Notes: generated by a model not told the origin, from the letters alone. A stretch of 64,000 nt of DNA from an uncultured Idiomarina sp. (GCA_946885915.1 CAMPHF010000003.1:62001-126000); one strand, 5' to 3'. Shown: positions 27,756-37,382, numbered from the stretch's first letter. Program-made: numbers and translations.

Positions 27756-28571
27756 ATGACAGCTAATTTATCCAACTTAGAGCCAGTCTCACTCAATTAT
27801 GAGACCTTAGGTTCTGATCAAGCCCAAACAACGATTATGCTTATCCATGGTTTGTTTGGTGATTTAGATAATTTAAAAACGCTCGCCCGCCAACTTGCCG
27901 AAGACTATCACTGTATTTTGGTAGATGTTCGTAATCACGGCGATTCACCTCACTCTGACGTCATGACCTACCCGGCGATGGCGACAGACATCAAAGCGCT
28001 GATGCAAAAATTAGGGCTACCACAGGCAATATTTATTGGCCATTCTATGGGTGGAAAAATTGCCATGCAGGTCGCGTTACACGAACCGGATTTAGTAAAG
28101 GCCTTAGTGATTGCTGATATTGCGCCGGTTGCCTACGATGAACGCCACCGCTACATTCTTGATGCTCTCAACGAGATTGACCCGAGCCAACTCAGTAAAC
28201 GCCAGCAAGCTGACCAGCAATTAGCCGAACACATCGGCGAGCGCGGGGTGCGTCAGTTCTTACTAAAAAACCTTGAATTACGTGGCGAGCATTATGAATG
28301 GCGGCTAAATTTACCTATTCTTGTGAAAAATTATGAAGCCATTACCACCGGCGTAAGCGGCACACCCTATCAAGGTCCGGCACTGTTTATTAAAGGCGCA
28401 GAATCTGATTACATCACCAGCGCGCACCGTGCCACCATTCAACAGCTGTTTCCTCATGCCGAGGCGAAGATCATGAACGGTGTTGGGCATTGGTTACATG
28501 CCGAAAAACCCCAGGTTTTTAATAAGTTGGTTAGCGATTTTTTAACCGCGCAAGTGGCGAATGGCGATTGA
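27756..28571 (+). CDS. ybfF: alpha/beta-hydrolase esterase YbfF
   Basis: The 271-residue protein has an oxyanion region MLIHGLFGDLDN, the motif DVRNHGDSPHS, the nucleophile elbow FIGHSMGGKIA and the catalytic His in GVGHWLHAEKP. YbfF of E. coli hydrolyses short-chain acyl esters, including acyl-CoA in vitro. The ATG at 27756 has an excellent AAAGGAG six bases upstream. It is followed by the DUF2788, fldA and fur genes, the seqA-ybfF-DUF2788-fldA-fur order familiar from gammaproteobacteria. Confidence 0.9.
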   Translation: MTANLSNLEPVSLNYETLGSDQAQTTIMLIHGLFGDLDNLKTLARQLAEDYHCILVDVRNHGDSPHSDVMTYPAMATDIKALMQKLGLPQAIFIGHSMGGKIAMQVALHEPDLVKALVIADIAPVAYDERHRYILDALNEIDPSQLSKRQQADQQLAEHIGERGVRQFLLKNLELRGEHYEWRLNLPILVKNYEAITTGVSGTPYQGPALFIKGAESDYITSAHRATIQQLFPHAEAKIMNGVGHWLHAEKPQVFNKLVSDFLTAQVANGD

Positions 28572-28712
28572 AGTTAGCTGTGCCCATGCGTTGTGCTGTC
28601 GCCCTAAAAAAAACTTTATGGTAAACTTGTTGCAAGTATTTCTCATTTAGGTTTGGCGTAACTAGCAAGCGCTCGCCAATACAGACTCAATGACAACTCC
28701 GGTGAATTTCAC

Positions 28713-28919
28713 ATGCTGTCGGAATATTTTGAACAAATTGAGATATTAGCCTTGAATTTCGCACTCGCCGCCCTATTTTTGCTAATAGGTTTGGCCATTC
28801 GCGACGTATTAAAACAGGCGCAGGTACCTAAATTTGGCCGTTGGGCCGTTTGGCTCGTATTATTTCTTGGCTGTTTTGGGTTCCTAGCAAAGGGCATTAT
28901 CCAGGCCTTTTTAGAATAG
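28713..28919 (+). CDS. DUF2788 small membrane protein
   Basis: The 68-residue protein has two hydrophobic helices (LALNFALAALFLLIGLAI and WAVWLVLFLGCFGFLAKGI) joined by RDVLKQAQVPKFGR. This is the DUF2788 layout, found just upstream of fldA in many gammaproteobacteria. Its function is unknown. It lies 33 bases before fldA and is probably co-transcribed with it. Confidence 0.82.
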   Translation: MLSEYFEQIEILALNFALAALFLLIGLAIRDVLKQAQVPKFGRWAVWLVLFLGCFGFLAKGIIQAFLE

Positions 28920-28952
28920 ATTTCTTCAACCTTTAGGGTGGTATAACAACCT

Positions 28953-29477
28953 ATGGCAAGTGTTGGTATTTTTTTCGGAAGTGACACAGGTAATACCGAA
29001 GCTGTGGCGCAAATGATTCAAAAAGAATTAGGCAAACAGCTGATAGATGTATTCGATATTGCCAAATCGACGAAAGAGCAGATTGCTGAATTCGACCTGC
29101 TCTTGTTCGGTATTCCGACTTGGTATTACGGCGAAGCGCAATGCGATTGGGACGATTTCTTTCCTGAGCTTGAGCAAATTGATTTTACCGACAAACTTAT
29201 TGGTATTTTCGGCTGCGGCGACCAAGAGGACTATGCCGAATATTTTTTAGATGCCATGGGTATGGTGCGAGATATTGTTGAAGCGCGTGGTGGTATTGTT
29301 ATCGGTCACTGGCCCACCGAAGGCTACCATTTTGAAGACTCCAAAGCCTTGGTAGATGAGCAGCACTTCGTCGGCCTAGGTATTGATGAAGACCGTCAAC
29401 CAGAGCTAACCAAACCGCGCGTGCAACAATGGTGTGCGCAATTGCGTGACGAGTTAATGCTCGATCAACTCGCGTAA
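28953..29477 (+). CDS. fldA: flavodoxin
   Basis: The 174-residue long-chain flavodoxin (E. coli 176) carries low-potential electrons on FMN, for instance to radical SAM enzymes and reductive activation of methionine synthase. It has the FMN phosphate loop GSDTGNTEA, the aromatic loop IPTWYYGEAQ and the second loop GCGDQEDYAEYF with the extra long-chain segment. It is strongly acidic. It lies just upstream of fur, as in E. coli. Confidence 0.95.
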   Translation: MASVGIFFGSDTGNTEAVAQMIQKELGKQLIDVFDIAKSTKEQIAEFDLLLFGIPTWYYGEAQCDWDDFFPELEQIDFTDKLIGIFGCGDQEDYAEYFLDAMGMVRDIVEARGGIVIGHWPTEGYHFEDSKALVDEQHFVGLGIDEDRQPELTKPRVQQWCAQLRDELMLDQLA

Positions 29478-29496
29478 ACAGCAATCCTCATCTGCT

Positions 29497-29529
29497 GCAG
29501 CCTAGGCCGCTTACGGCGGCCTATGCTGC
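29497..29529. other. long hairpin between fldA and fur
   Basis: GCAGCCTAGGCCGC at 29497-29510 and GCGGCCTATGCTGC at 29516-29529 form a 14-bp stem with one mismatch and a 5-base loop. It starts 20 bases after the fldA stop. There is no T-run after it, so it is not a standard intrinsic terminator. It may stabilise the fldA mRNA end or cause Rho-dependent stopping. Confidence 0.6.
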
Positions 29530-29600
29530 TACTTCGGTCGAAAAAATTGAACTATCAGTCGCGGTACGACCAAACTTTACGCAAAGTCTCCTACTAACGG

Positions 29601-29628
29601 TTCCCTCTTCGCTAAATCTGTCTATAAT
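29601..29628 (+). promoter_or_regulatory. candidate fur promoter
   Basis: A perfect -10 hexamer TATAAT lies at 29623-29628, 48 bases before the fur start. The matching -35 (TTCCCT at 29601) is weak. No clear Fur box is visible nearby. Confidence 0.4.
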
Positions 29629-29675
29629 CGTGATGTATTTAAATGTTAATTCGACCGACAATAAAGTGGACCCCT

Positions 29676-30128
29676 ATGGCAAGCAATGATGAACTACAAC
29701 TAAAACGCGCTGGCTTAAAAGTCACTTCCCCTCGAGTTAAAGTGTTGGAGATTTTAAAAGATCCAAATAACCAACACATCAGCGCTGAAGACGTATATAA
29801 ACTCTTGCTCGACCGCAAAGAAGAAATTGGCCTAGCTACCGTCTATCGGGTCCTGAACCAGTTTGACGATGCCGGAATCGTGACTCGCCATCATTTCGAA
29901 GGTGGTCGTTCGGTATTTGAACTAAGCAATAAGCATCACCACGATCACCTAGTCTGTTTAACCTGCGGTCATGTGTTCGAATTTGAAGATGAAGTGATTG
30001 AAGATCGCCAGCGTCAAGTTGCCGATACCAACCAAATCAAACTCACTAACCATAGCCTTTATTTGTATGGCGAATGCCAACGTGGCGATAGTTGTGAATA
30101 TAAAGCGGCTGCAGAGCAAGATCAGTAA
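29676..30128 (+). CDS. fur: ferric uptake regulator
   Basis: The 150-residue protein (E. coli 148) is an Fe2+-dependent repressor of iron acquisition genes. A winged-helix domain (LKRAGLKVTSPRVKVLEIL to GLATVYRVLNQFDDAGIV) is followed by the metal-binding dimerisation domain with HHHDH, CLTCG and a second cysteine pair in GECQRGDSCE. Here the second pair is spaced by five residues rather than four as in E. coli Fur. The ATG at 29676 gives the typical start MASNDELQLKRAGLK. The next gene starts within the stop codon (TAATG). Confidence 0.95.
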   Translation: MASNDELQLKRAGLKVTSPRVKVLEILKDPNNQHISAEDVYKLLLDRKEEIGLATVYRVLNQFDDAGIVTRHHFEGGRSVFELSNKHHHDHLVCLTCGHVFEFEDEVIEDRQRQVADTNQIKLTNHSLYLYGECQRGDSCEYKAAAEQDQ

Positions 30129-31165
30129 TGTCGACTCCTTGGCTGATTTACGGCGCATACGGTTATAGTGGTGAACTGATTGCTCATCATGCCAAACGAA
30201 TGGGCTTATCACCTATTTTGGCCGGCCGTGATAGCGCCAAAATCAAAGCGCTTGGCGAGCGCATGCAGTTACCCTGGCGGGCATTTTCGTTATCCGACCC
30301 GCAGGCGGTGGCTGAGCAGTTACGCGATGTAAAGCTGGTTGTTAATTGTGCCGGCCCTTTCTCACAAACTGCGGTGAGCATGATTGAAGCCTGTCTTTTG
30401 GCTCGTACTCACTATCTTGATATTACTGGCGAAATTGACGTTTTTACCCATGCCCATGCGCAGCATCAACGTGCACTCGACGCCGGCATCGTCATCTGCC
30501 CTGGTGTCGGCTTTGATGTCATCCCCACAGATTGTCTGGCCGCACGGCTTAATGCCATGATGCCCGGAGCGGTTAGCCTGAAACTAGGTTTTGATTCGCG
30601 CTCACGAATGAGTATAGGCACCGCTAAAACGAGTATTGAACGGCTCGGTTATGGCGGCGCAGTACGCGAAGATGGCGCTATTAAAACCGTACCGCTTGCC
30701 TACAAACAAGCCTTGATAGACTTTGGTGATGGTGAAAAGAATGCCATGACGATTCCATGGGGAGACGTTGCAACCGCCTACTACACCACCGGCATTCCCA
30801 ACATCGAAGTTTATATTCCGGCTAGCCCTACGTTAGTAAAGCGCTTGCGTAAGCTGAATTGGTTACGCTGGCTACTCCGCCGCACTACTGTGCAACGCTG
30901 GTTAGGTAAAAAGGTAGAGCAGCAACCGGCTGGACCTAGTGATAACGAGCGCCAACACTCGCCAACCTATGTCTGGGGCGAAGTCACTGATGCGAAAGGA
31001 CACACTGAAAGCTTGCGCTTGAAAGTTAAAAACGGGTACACCATCACCATGTATGGTGCGGTTGATGTTGCCCATTTCGTGCTCAATAATCATCCGGCTG
31101 GCGGTTATTACACGCCCGCGCGGCTTTACGGTGCGAGTTTGGTCGACAAATACATCATCAAATAG
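30128..31165 (+). CDS. saccharopine dehydrogenase-like NAD(P)-binding reductase (trans-acting enoyl reductase type)
   Basis: The 345-residue protein begins with a Rossmann loop (IYGAYGYSGELIA) followed by LAGRDSAKI and LVVNCAGPFSQTA, YLDITGE and ICPGVGFDVIPTD, the pattern of the saccharopine dehydrogenase-like group. Members include mycobacterial trans-acting enoyl reductases; the substrate here is unknown. One hydrophobic stretch (LNWLRWLLRR) may touch the membrane. It is translationally coupled to fur by TAATG, which is unexpected, and ends at a strong terminator. Confidence 0.8.
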   Translation: MSTPWLIYGAYGYSGELIAHHAKRMGLSPILAGRDSAKIKALGERMQLPWRAFSLSDPQAVAEQLRDVKLVVNCAGPFSQTAVSMIEACLLARTHYLDITGEIDVFTHAHAQHQRALDAGIVICPGVGFDVIPTDCLAARLNAMMPGAVSLKLGFDSRSRMSIGTAKTSIERLGYGGAVREDGAIKTVPLAYKQALIDFGDGEKNAMTIPWGDVATAYYTTGIPNIEVYIPASPTLVKRLRKLNWLRWLLRRTTVQRWLGKKVEQQPAGPSDNERQHSPTYVWGEVTDAKGHTESLRLKVKNGYTITMYGAVDVAHFVLNNHPAGGYYTPARLYGASLVDKYIIK

Positions 31166-31205
31166 CCACTAGCTGCGCTTCCAGCTTAGGCTTTAAACGA
31201 ACAGC

Positions 31206-31234
31206 AAAAAGGCGCCAATTGGCGCCTTTTTTTT
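31206..31234. terminator. bidirectional intrinsic terminator
   Basis: AAAAAGGCGCC and GGCGCCTTTTT surround the loop AATT (31206-31231), with an 8-T tract on the plus strand ending at 31234. It ends the fur unit and can also end glnS from the other side. Confidence 0.92.
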
Positions 31235-31255
31235 AGTTACCACAAGCTGCGCGAC

Positions 31256-32917
31256 TTAACCCTCATCAACCCAGCCGTCACGTAAACCAACGGTTTGATT
31301 GAATACTGGCGCTGCGGCTTGATGATCTTGGCTATCGGCCACAAAGTAACCAATTCGCTCAAACTGATAGCCAACCCCTGCGGTACTTGTGACTAAGCTC
31401 GGTTCAACAAAGCCTTGTTTCACCACCAGTGATTGCTCATTTAAGGTTGCAAAAAAGTCCTCTTCCGCTGCCGGGTTTGGTACTTTAAATAACCGATCGT
31501 AAAGACGGAATTCGGCAGCTACAGCGGTAGCCGCGGCCACCCAATGAATCACGCCCTTCACTTTACGTCCATCCGCTGGGTCTTTCCCTAAGGTATCAGC
31601 ATCATAACTACAGTAAATCGTACTAATTTCACCGTTTGCATCACGTTCAACACGTTCTGCTTTGATTACGTACGCATTACGAAGCCGTACTTCTTTGCCC
31701 AGTACCAAACGCTTAAACTTTTTATTCGCTTCTTCGCGGAAATCTTCGCGTTCAATCCATAATTCTTTGCTAAATGGCAACTCGCGCTCGCCTAACTCAG
31801 GTCGGTTAGGGTGATTGGGCGCCAGCAAATACTCAGTGTCACCACTGAAGTTTTCTAGCACCACTCGCACCGGATCGATAACGGCTAATGCGCGCGGCGC
31901 ATCATGATTCAATTCATCCCGAATACACGCCTCGAGCATACTCATCTCGACTTGGTTATCCATTTTGGTCACCCCAATGCGATGACAAAATTCGCGAATC
32001 GATGCAGGGGTGTAACCGCGCCGACGTAAACCAGCGATAGTTGGCATGCGTGGGTCGTCCCAACCCGCTACTTGTTGCGCTTCCACCAACAAGTTTAGCT
32101 TACGCTTGCTCATGACCGTGTATTGCAAATTCAGGCGTGAAAACTCAATTTGCTGAGGATGACAAGCAATACTAATGTTATCCAGCACCCAGTCGTATAA
32201 CCGACGATTGTCTTGAAACTCCAAAGTACACAGTGAGTGCGTAATGCCCTCGAGCGCATCTGAAATACAATGGGTGAAATCGTACATGGGGTACACGCAC
32301 CATTTATCGCCCGTTTGATGATGATGGGCAAAACGGATCCGATAAATGACCGGATCGCGCATGCACATAAACGGCGATGACATATCGATCTTGGCCCGTA
32401 AACAACACTCACCCTCGGCAAACTCGCCTTTGGTCATGCGCGCAAACAATTCAAGATTTTCGTTCACCGATGTTTCACGATAAGGGCTGTTAGTCCCCGG
32501 CGTTTTCAATGTACCGCGCATCTCACGCATGGCGTCTTGGCTGGAGAAATCAACATAGGCTAAGCCTTTTTCAATCAGCTCAACCGCAAACCCATGCAAT
32601 GCATCAAAATAATCAGACGAATAACGTGGCTTACCGTCCCAATGATAACCGAGCCACTCGACATCGGCTTGGATAGCACGCACGTAGTCTACTTTTTCTT
32701 TTAACGGGTTAGTGTCGTCAAAACGTAGGTTACAAAGCCCTTGGTAATCTTCGGCAATACCAAAATTCAGCACGATAGATTTGGCATGCCCAATATGCAA
32801 AAAGCCATTCGGCTCCGGCGGAAAACGTGTATGCACCTGTTGATGCTTCCCGCTGGCCAAATCCTCATCAATAATATGCCGAATAAAATTACTGCGACGA
32901 GCTTCGGTCTCTGCCAT
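31256..32917 (-). CDS. glnS: glutaminyl-tRNA synthetase
   Basis: The 553-residue class I synthetase (E. coli 554) charges tRNA-Gln. It has the HIGH-type motif [44 protein letters not shown] and the KMSKS-type motif VMSKRKL, followed by the two C-terminal beta-barrels for anticodon recognition. It is the usual bacterial form, without a YqeY extension. It is convergent with the fur unit and follows the pxp genes on the same strand after a 50-base gap. Confidence 0.97.
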   Translation of the reverse strand: MAETEARRSNFIRHIIDEDLASGKHQQVHTRFPPEPNGFLHIGHAKSIVLNFGIAEDYQGLCNLRFDDTNPLKEKVDYVRAIQADVEWLGYHWDGKPRYSSDYFDALHGFAVELIEKGLAYVDFSSQDAMREMRGTLKTPGTNSPYRETSVNENLELFARMTKGEFAEGECCLRAKIDMSSPFMCMRDPVIYRIRFAHHHQTGDKWCVYPMYDFTHCISDALEGITHSLCTLEFQDNRRLYDWVLDNISIACHPQQIEFSRLNLQYTVMSKRKLNLLVEAQQVAGWDDPRMPTIAGLRRRGYTPASIREFCHRIGVTKMDNQVEMSMLEACIRDELNHDAPRALAVIDPVRVVLENFSGDTEYLLAPNHPNRPELGERELPFSKELWIEREDFREEANKKFKRLVLGKEVRLRNAYVIKAERVERDANGEISTIYCSYDADTLGKDPADGRKVKGVIHWVAAATAVAAEFRLYDRLFKVPNPAAEEDFFATLNEQSLVVKQGFVEPSLVTSTAGVGYQFERIGYFVADSQDHQAAAPVFNQTVGLRDGWVDEG

Positions 32918-32967
32918 GAAATTTAGATCTCCAACACTACGTTTATTAGGGGGACAAGAATTGCGGC

Positions 32968-33963
32968 TTATGATCGCAGGTTATCTGCCTGCTGACAAGC
33001 AACACCGAAAAATCTGAAGTACTCAACAAGGCTTGCTTCAGCGGCCTCTACCGTGACTTGATTGAACTGTACCTGATGCCCCGGCGGAGTTTGGGCAAGC
33101 ATATTACAACTCTCCCAGGTCAGTTGTAATAGCTGCGGATAGCCGCCTAAGGTTTGAGCGTCAGCCAACATCACCACGGGTTCGTTTGAAGGCGGTAACT
33201 GCAGCGTTCCTTTGCCTAGCGGCAATGACAAAATACCAGCATGAGGCCAACCTAGCGGCGGATTGTCTTCGCTGGGTTTGAGCCGCACCCCCATTCGATC
33301 GCTGGCCGGTGTAACTTCATAACTCTGCTGCCAGCACTGCTGCTGACTGGCGCTTGGCAACGCATGGTAATGCATACCGGGCGTTGCCGTTAGCTGCAAC
33401 GGTTTAGCATCAGCCACGGCCTGTGCCGATGGATAGTGAGGAATAAATCGAGCTGGCACTCGTTGATTCACGACCACGCTCTGGTCTGGTTGCGCATAAT
33501 GCAGCTGCTCGCCACTTTGCACGGGGTGACCATGGCCGTCGGTTCCGCCTTGTTGTTCTCGGGTGACGGTACTCACACTGCCCTTCACCACACACTCAGC
33601 AGGCACGGCGAACCCACCTGCCACCGCAATGTAGGCGCGCACACCCGCCCGGGCGTAACCAAATTCAAGTTGGTCCCCGCGCCGCACCGGTACCACTTGC
33701 CACTGTGGCTGTGCGATACCATTAATGCGCCAATCTATGGTTGCTCCACAAACTGCAATATGGGTCGCCTGGGTCGCCACCGCTTGCAGTCCGCCAAGGG
33801 TTAATTCTAATTGTGGCGTATGATAGCTATTGCCTAGCAGTCGATTACCCCACAGAAACGCCAAGGCGTCGGCAGGTCCGCCACGGGTAATACCTTGTGC
33901 TAAATAGCCATAGCGGCCAAAGTCTTGCAGTGTTAGGAGCATTCCCGGTTGCTTAATCTGCAT
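32968..33963 (-). CDS. pxpC: 5-oxoprolinase subunit C
   Basis: The 331-residue protein is of the biotin-dependent-carboxyltransferase-like AHS2 family: [20 protein letters not shown] at its start, then GGADGH-like TDGHGHPVQ and [14 protein letters not shown]. With PxpA and PxpB it cleaves 5-oxoproline to glutamate using ATP. The ATG at 33963 lies inside the end of pxpB (11-base overlap) and gives the normal N-terminus; an upstream extension is not conserved. Confidence 0.9.
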   Translation of the reverse strand: MQIKQPGMLLTLQDFGRYGYLAQGITRGGPADALAFLWGNRLLGNSYHTPQLELTLGGLQAVATQATHIAVCGATIDWRINGIAQPQWQVVPVRRGDQLEFGYARAGVRAYIAVAGGFAVPAECVVKGSVSTVTREQQGGTDGHGHPVQSGEQLHYAQPDQSVVVNQRVPARFIPHYPSAQAVADAKPLQLTATPGMHYHALPSASQQQCWQQSYEVTPASDRMGVRLKPSEDNPPLGWPHAGILSLPLGKGTLQLPPSNEPVVMLADAQTLGGYPQLLQLTWESCNMLAQTPPGHQVQFNQVTVEAAEASLVEYFRFFGVACQQADNLRS

Positions 33964-34723
33964 GCTGTTGCCGATCCTGAGTCCGTTGTTGATAGTCTTG
34001 CTCACTAATAGCGACAAATTTCACCCGATCGCCTGCGCGCCAGTTCGGGAGCCCGACAGCACGTCCAAGCAGATGCCATCCACCCGGTGATGCTAATGGA
34101 TAAATCGCCGTTTGACGCTCAGCAATGGCTACCGAGAGCGCCGGCACTTTGGTTCGGGGAGAAGCCAATCGAGGTTGTTGTAACTCGGCGGCGACATCGC
34201 CCATGTAAGCAAAGTTTGGCGCAAAACCTATGGTGTAGATGTAATATTCGGGGGCGGTGTGTAATTCAATCACATCAGCAACCGTCGTATCGAGCGTTGC
34301 GGCAATGGTCACTAAGTCGGGACCAAGTGTTTCGCTGTAGCAGACCGGAACTTCATGCAACTGCCCGCTGTTGGTGCCTGACCTTTCCGCCAGCTCAGGG
34401 CGCCCTTGAAACTCTTGCCACGCTTGTTGTAATCGTTCAACCACGGCGCTAGCCACAAGTGAGCGAGCATGAGTGGCTATAAAGTCATAATAGAAATGCG
34501 CTTGATGATACCCACCAACGACCTCGACTAAGATAGCCTGAAGCTGTCCGCAAGCGCTATCGGCTGGCACCTTACCATCGCTTAGCCACGCTAAAAAATG
34601 TTGCAACTGTTGATTACAAAGCCGGTCGATCTCGTTACTGAGCGGCGAGCTCGCTAAATCAATAAAAATAATACCAGGTTGCAATGGGTATGCCCGAAAG
34701 TGCGGCCATATAGGTTGCACCAC
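33953..34723 (-). CDS. pxpB: 5-oxoprolinase subunit B
   Basis: The 256-residue protein is of the AHS1/KipI-like family. It has the signature blocks VVGGYHQAHFYYDF (matching the usual YDP region only loosely), EVPVCYSETLGPDL, LHTAPEYYIYTIGFAPNFAYMG and SPGGWHLLGRA. It is the partner of PxpC in ATP-dependent 5-oxoproline hydrolysis. A GTG pair at 34723-34718 serves as the start, with AGGAG seven bases upstream, inside the end of pxpA. The N-terminal third is more divergent than the rest. Confidence 0.88.
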   Translation of the reverse strand: MVQPIWPHFRAYPLQPGIIFIDLASSPLSNEIDRLCNQQLQHFLAWLSDGKVPADSACGQLQAILVEVVGGYHQAHFYYDFIATHARSLVASAVVERLQQAWQEFQGRPELAERSGTNSGQLHEVPVCYSETLGPDLVTIAATLDTTVADVIELHTAPEYYIYTIGFAPNFAYMGDVAAELQQPRLASPRTKVPALSVAIAERQTAIYPLASPGGWHLLGRAVGLPNWRAGDRVKFVAISEQDYQQRTQDRQQHAD

Positions 34724-34726
34724 AAG

Positions 34727-35497
34727 TTACTCCTTTTCCTGATCAAGATATGCGCGAATCGCGGCGGCGGCAGCAGGTGCCACTGGGTTGTCGCCGTGTA
34801 GACACAAGGTGTCGGCATTTAACGCCAGCCACTCACCTGTTGCTGTCGTCACCCCGCCCTGCTCACACAATGATGTCACCTGCGCTACGATACTCGTCGA
34901 ATCGAGCAATACAGCATCGGCATGTTGTCTGGCGCGAAGTTGCCCGCTGGCCTCATAGCGACGGTCGGCGAATGCCTCAAATTGCAATCTGAGCCCTAAT
35001 CGTGCGGCCACTTCAACTTGTTGTTGCACGCGCTCACTGGTTGGTGTCCCAGCTAAGGTCAACAGCGAACACTCTGGCGCCACCGTTACGACAGCTTGGC
35101 AAACCTGCTCGAATAACTCGCTATGTTGCTGCATATCGTTGTACAAGGCACCGTGGGGTTTCACATGGGTAAGTGAGACTCCCTGTGCGCGACATAGCGC
35201 TTGCAACGCGCCAATTTGATACTGCACGATGGCTCGAATTTCCGCATCGGAAAAGCGCATGGAACGGCGCCCAAATCCGGCTAAATCCGGATAAGCCGGA
35301 TGGGCGCCAATAGCAACCTGGTGCTGCTTGGCGAGTTCTATTGTGACTTGCATGAGTGCAGGTCCGCCGGCATGAAAGCCGCAAGCCACGTTAGTTTGGT
35401 CAATGTACGGCATTAACTCGGCATCAGCGCCCATCGGCTTATCACCAAAGGCCTCGCCCATATCACAATTCAGCAGTAACTGAGATTTGCGCATCAT
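34727..35497 (-). CDS. pxpA: 5-oxoprolinase subunit A (LamB/YcsF family)
   Basis: The 256-residue protein begins with the family signature LLLNCDMGEAFG, followed by VACGFHAGGPALM, IGAHPAYPDLAGFGRR, THVKPHGALYND and FADRRYEASGQL. PxpA opens the lactam ring together with the PxpBC complex. Two ATGs (35497, 35494) follow AAGGGTG, and either may be used. It overlaps the upstream membrane-protein gene by four bases. Gene order here is pxpA-pxpB-pxpC. Confidence 0.93.
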   Translation of the reverse strand: MMRKSQLLLNCDMGEAFGDKPMGADAELMPYIDQTNVACGFHAGGPALMQVTIELAKQHQVAIGAHPAYPDLAGFGRRSMRFSDAEIRAIVQYQIGALQALCRAQGVSLTHVKPHGALYNDMQQHSELFEQVCQAVVTVAPECSLLTLAGTPTSERVQQQVEVAARLGLRLQFEAFADRRYEASGQLRARQHADAVLLDSTSIVAQVTSLCEQGGVTTATGEWLALNADTLCLHGDNPVAPAAAAAIRAYLDQEKE

Positions 35498-35913
35498 TCA
35501 CCCTTAGGCGCAGATTCCGTAGCTGTCTTGTCCGATGCGCGTTGCGCGCCCACAAACCGAGCGTAACTGTATCCAAATAGGTAAATACCTAAACCGATGC
35601 AGGCGATATGCAGCGGCGGCAGAATAAGCACGAATAGTTGATGCTTCGCAGCAACGGCCGCTGTTCCCGTCAAACCTAGGGTGATCACCATGGTAGCTAA
35701 CAACGTCAGCCAAGGTAACGCGCCGACAAGCTGTTTGAAGCGCAATACAGCGGCCAAACAACCTAGTACGATTCCCCACGCTAGTGGTTTGCCAAGCCCA
35801 TACCAGCTCAGTTGATACGCGTCTATCCACTCGGCAAGCTGGGCAATGCTCGCGGTATAAAAAAAGATCCCCAGTAATCCCGCCATAATGACTAATCGTT
35901 TCAAAATCGACAT
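35494..35913 (-). CDS. four-helix membrane protein of unknown function, coupled to pxpA
   Basis: The 139-residue protein has about four membrane helices: LVIMAGLLGIFFYTASIA, LAWGIVLGCLAAVLRF, WLTLLATMVITLGLTGTAAVAA and LFVLILPPLHIACIGLGIYLFGYSY. A short polar tail follows. I recognise no family. The ATG at 35913 has AAGGA about nine bases upstream. It overlaps pxpA by four bases, so it is co-translated with the 5-oxoprolinase genes; a transport or accessory role is only a guess. Confidence 0.65.
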   Translation of the reverse strand: MSILKRLVIMAGLLGIFFYTASIAQLAEWIDAYQLSWYGLGKPLAWGIVLGCLAAVLRFKQLVGALPWLTLLATMVITLGLTGTAAVAAKHQLFVLILPPLHIACIGLGIYLFGYSYARFVGAQRASDKTATESAPKGE

Positions 35914-35953
35914 CAATAGATTCCTTAACCTTGGCTTACGCCAGCGCTAGACA

Positions 35954-36250
35954 CTAGTTGACCAAGGCCGCAGCAATGGCAATGAGTGCAATGATGATGG
36001 GGAGCCACAGAATCGGCGACTGCTTCCAAGTCATCGATTTGCGTTCAAAATTTTCTGCAGCATTGGTTGCGTCTGCTTCCGCACTTGGCCCGCGTTGTTT
36101 AACTAACCAAAACGTGCCAATCACTAACAGCAACACGCCCACAATTTGCCAGCTACTTTTGGTGTCTCCGGGTGGCGACAATACCGCCATTAGGATGCCG
36201 CAAATCATGACCGCCAAGGCTAATATTCGCAGCATGACTTTGTTGTTCAT
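35954..36250 (-). CDS. small membrane protein of unknown function
   Basis: The 98-residue protein has two membrane segments near the N-terminus (ILALAVMICGILMAVLS and QIVGVLLLVIGTFWLV), a polar loop, and a third at the C-terminus (ILWLPIIIALIAIAAALV). GAGG stands six bases before the ATG. It precedes the pxpA-linked membrane protein by 40 bases and may open that transcript. No family is recognised. The 169 bases upstream show nothing I can name. Confidence 0.6.
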   Translation of the reverse strand: MNNKVMLRILALAVMICGILMAVLSPPGDTKSSWQIVGVLLLVIGTFWLVKQRGPSAEADATNAAENFERKSMTWKQSPILWLPIIIALIAIAAALVN

Positions 36251-36419
36251 GGATACCTCGTGTGATTCATATTGTTATCGTTATGAGCGCCTGTATTTCG
36301 GCGCTGACATCGCACCGTTCAGCCGTTATACCTTAGCATTTTTTGCGACCGAAAGTAGCCTACCAAAGTCGCATTATCCGACTTAAACAATCGCCACCTA
36401 GCCAATACCCTGTGCCTAC

Positions 36420-37343
36420 CTACACTGGTGTTAACCACTCATTCAACCCAGCAGCACTCGGCATATGCTCTAAAACATAATCAATCCATACCCGCACCGC
36501 TGGTAATAAGCCGCGCCGATGCGGGTAGACCAAGTGCATAATGCCAGGTGGCAACTGCCACTGCGGCAACACTTGAGTGAGCGCACCTTGCTCCACATAA
36601 TCGCGACACAGGTAATTCGGCAGCGCGACAATTCCCTCACCTGCTGCCGCCGCCTCACGCAGTACCCACATATCATCCGTGAGTAGTCTTGGCTGATAAG
36701 AAATCGTTAATTGCTCACCGGACTGGTGCGTGAGCTCATATTGATAGCGGCCGTTACTATAGGGCATCGATAGCGTTGGCAATTTTAATAGATCAAGCGG
36801 ATGATTAAGTTCTGGCTGCGCCGCTAGCCACTTTGGTTGGGCAAATAAGCTCGTCGGTGACGGCCCAATAGTACGCGCAATTAAGCTTGAATCCTCAATT
36901 TTACTGCGCACTCGAATGGCGACATCGATACCCTCATCAATTAAATTCACCGGTCGATTAGTCGCAATTAGCTGCACCCGTACTTCTGGGTAACGCCGCA
37001 TAAAATCTGGCACCAACCGCGCCATCACACTTTGCGTAATCGCATAAGGACAAGACACCCGCAAATCACCGCGCGGCGTTTGGGTTAATTGTTGCGCCAC
37101 GTCATCGGCGGCAGCCACTGCGCTCTCTATGGCTTGGCAGTGCACCAGAAACGCACGGCCAACATCGGTAAGCACCAGTTTACGCGTTTGGCGGTGCAAT
37201 AATTTCACGCCTTGCGCATGCTCAAGCTCGGTTACGCGACGACTAAGCGTAGATTTTGGCATGCCTAAAGCGCGCGCCGCTGCGCTAATACTGCCCGCCT
37301 TTAAAACCCGCGCAAACAACACGTAATTAGTAATATCTTGCAT
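36420..37343 (-). CDS. LysR-family transcriptional regulator
   Basis: The 307-residue protein has the LysR N-terminal winged helix-turn-helix (FARVLKAGSISAAARALGMPKSTLSRRVTELE, in two blocks, residues about 9-40). An effector-binding domain begins at about residue 90 (GDLRVSCPYAITQSVMARLVP). It is divergent from azoR, with an 18-bp palindrome between them, so it probably controls azoR and itself. The group resembles AaeR/DsdC-like regulators of quinone or aromatic responses; the effector is unknown. Confidence 0.9.
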   Translation of the reverse strand: MQDITNYVLFARVLKAGSISAAARALGMPKSTLSRRVTELEHAQGVKLLHRQTRKLVLTDVGRAFLVHCQAIESAVAAADDVAQQLTQTPRGDLRVSCPYAITQSVMARLVPDFMRRYPEVRVQLIATNRPVNLIDEGIDVAIRVRSKIEDSSLIARTIGPSPTSLFAQPKWLAAQPELNHPLDLLKLPTLSMPYSNGRYQYELTHQSGEQLTISYQPRLLTDDMWVLREAAAAGEGIVALPNYLCRDYVEQGALTQVLPQWQLPPGIMHLVYPHRRGLLPAVRVWIDYVLEHMPSAAGLNEWLTPV

Positions 37344-37382
37344 ATCACTTCCTTTCAGTAGCCCGCATCGGCCACATTATTT

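Noticed and set aside
29530..29675. Fur box autoregulating fur
   Set aside because: I could not find a convincing 19-bp Fur-type inverted repeat; only a -10 hexamer is clear.
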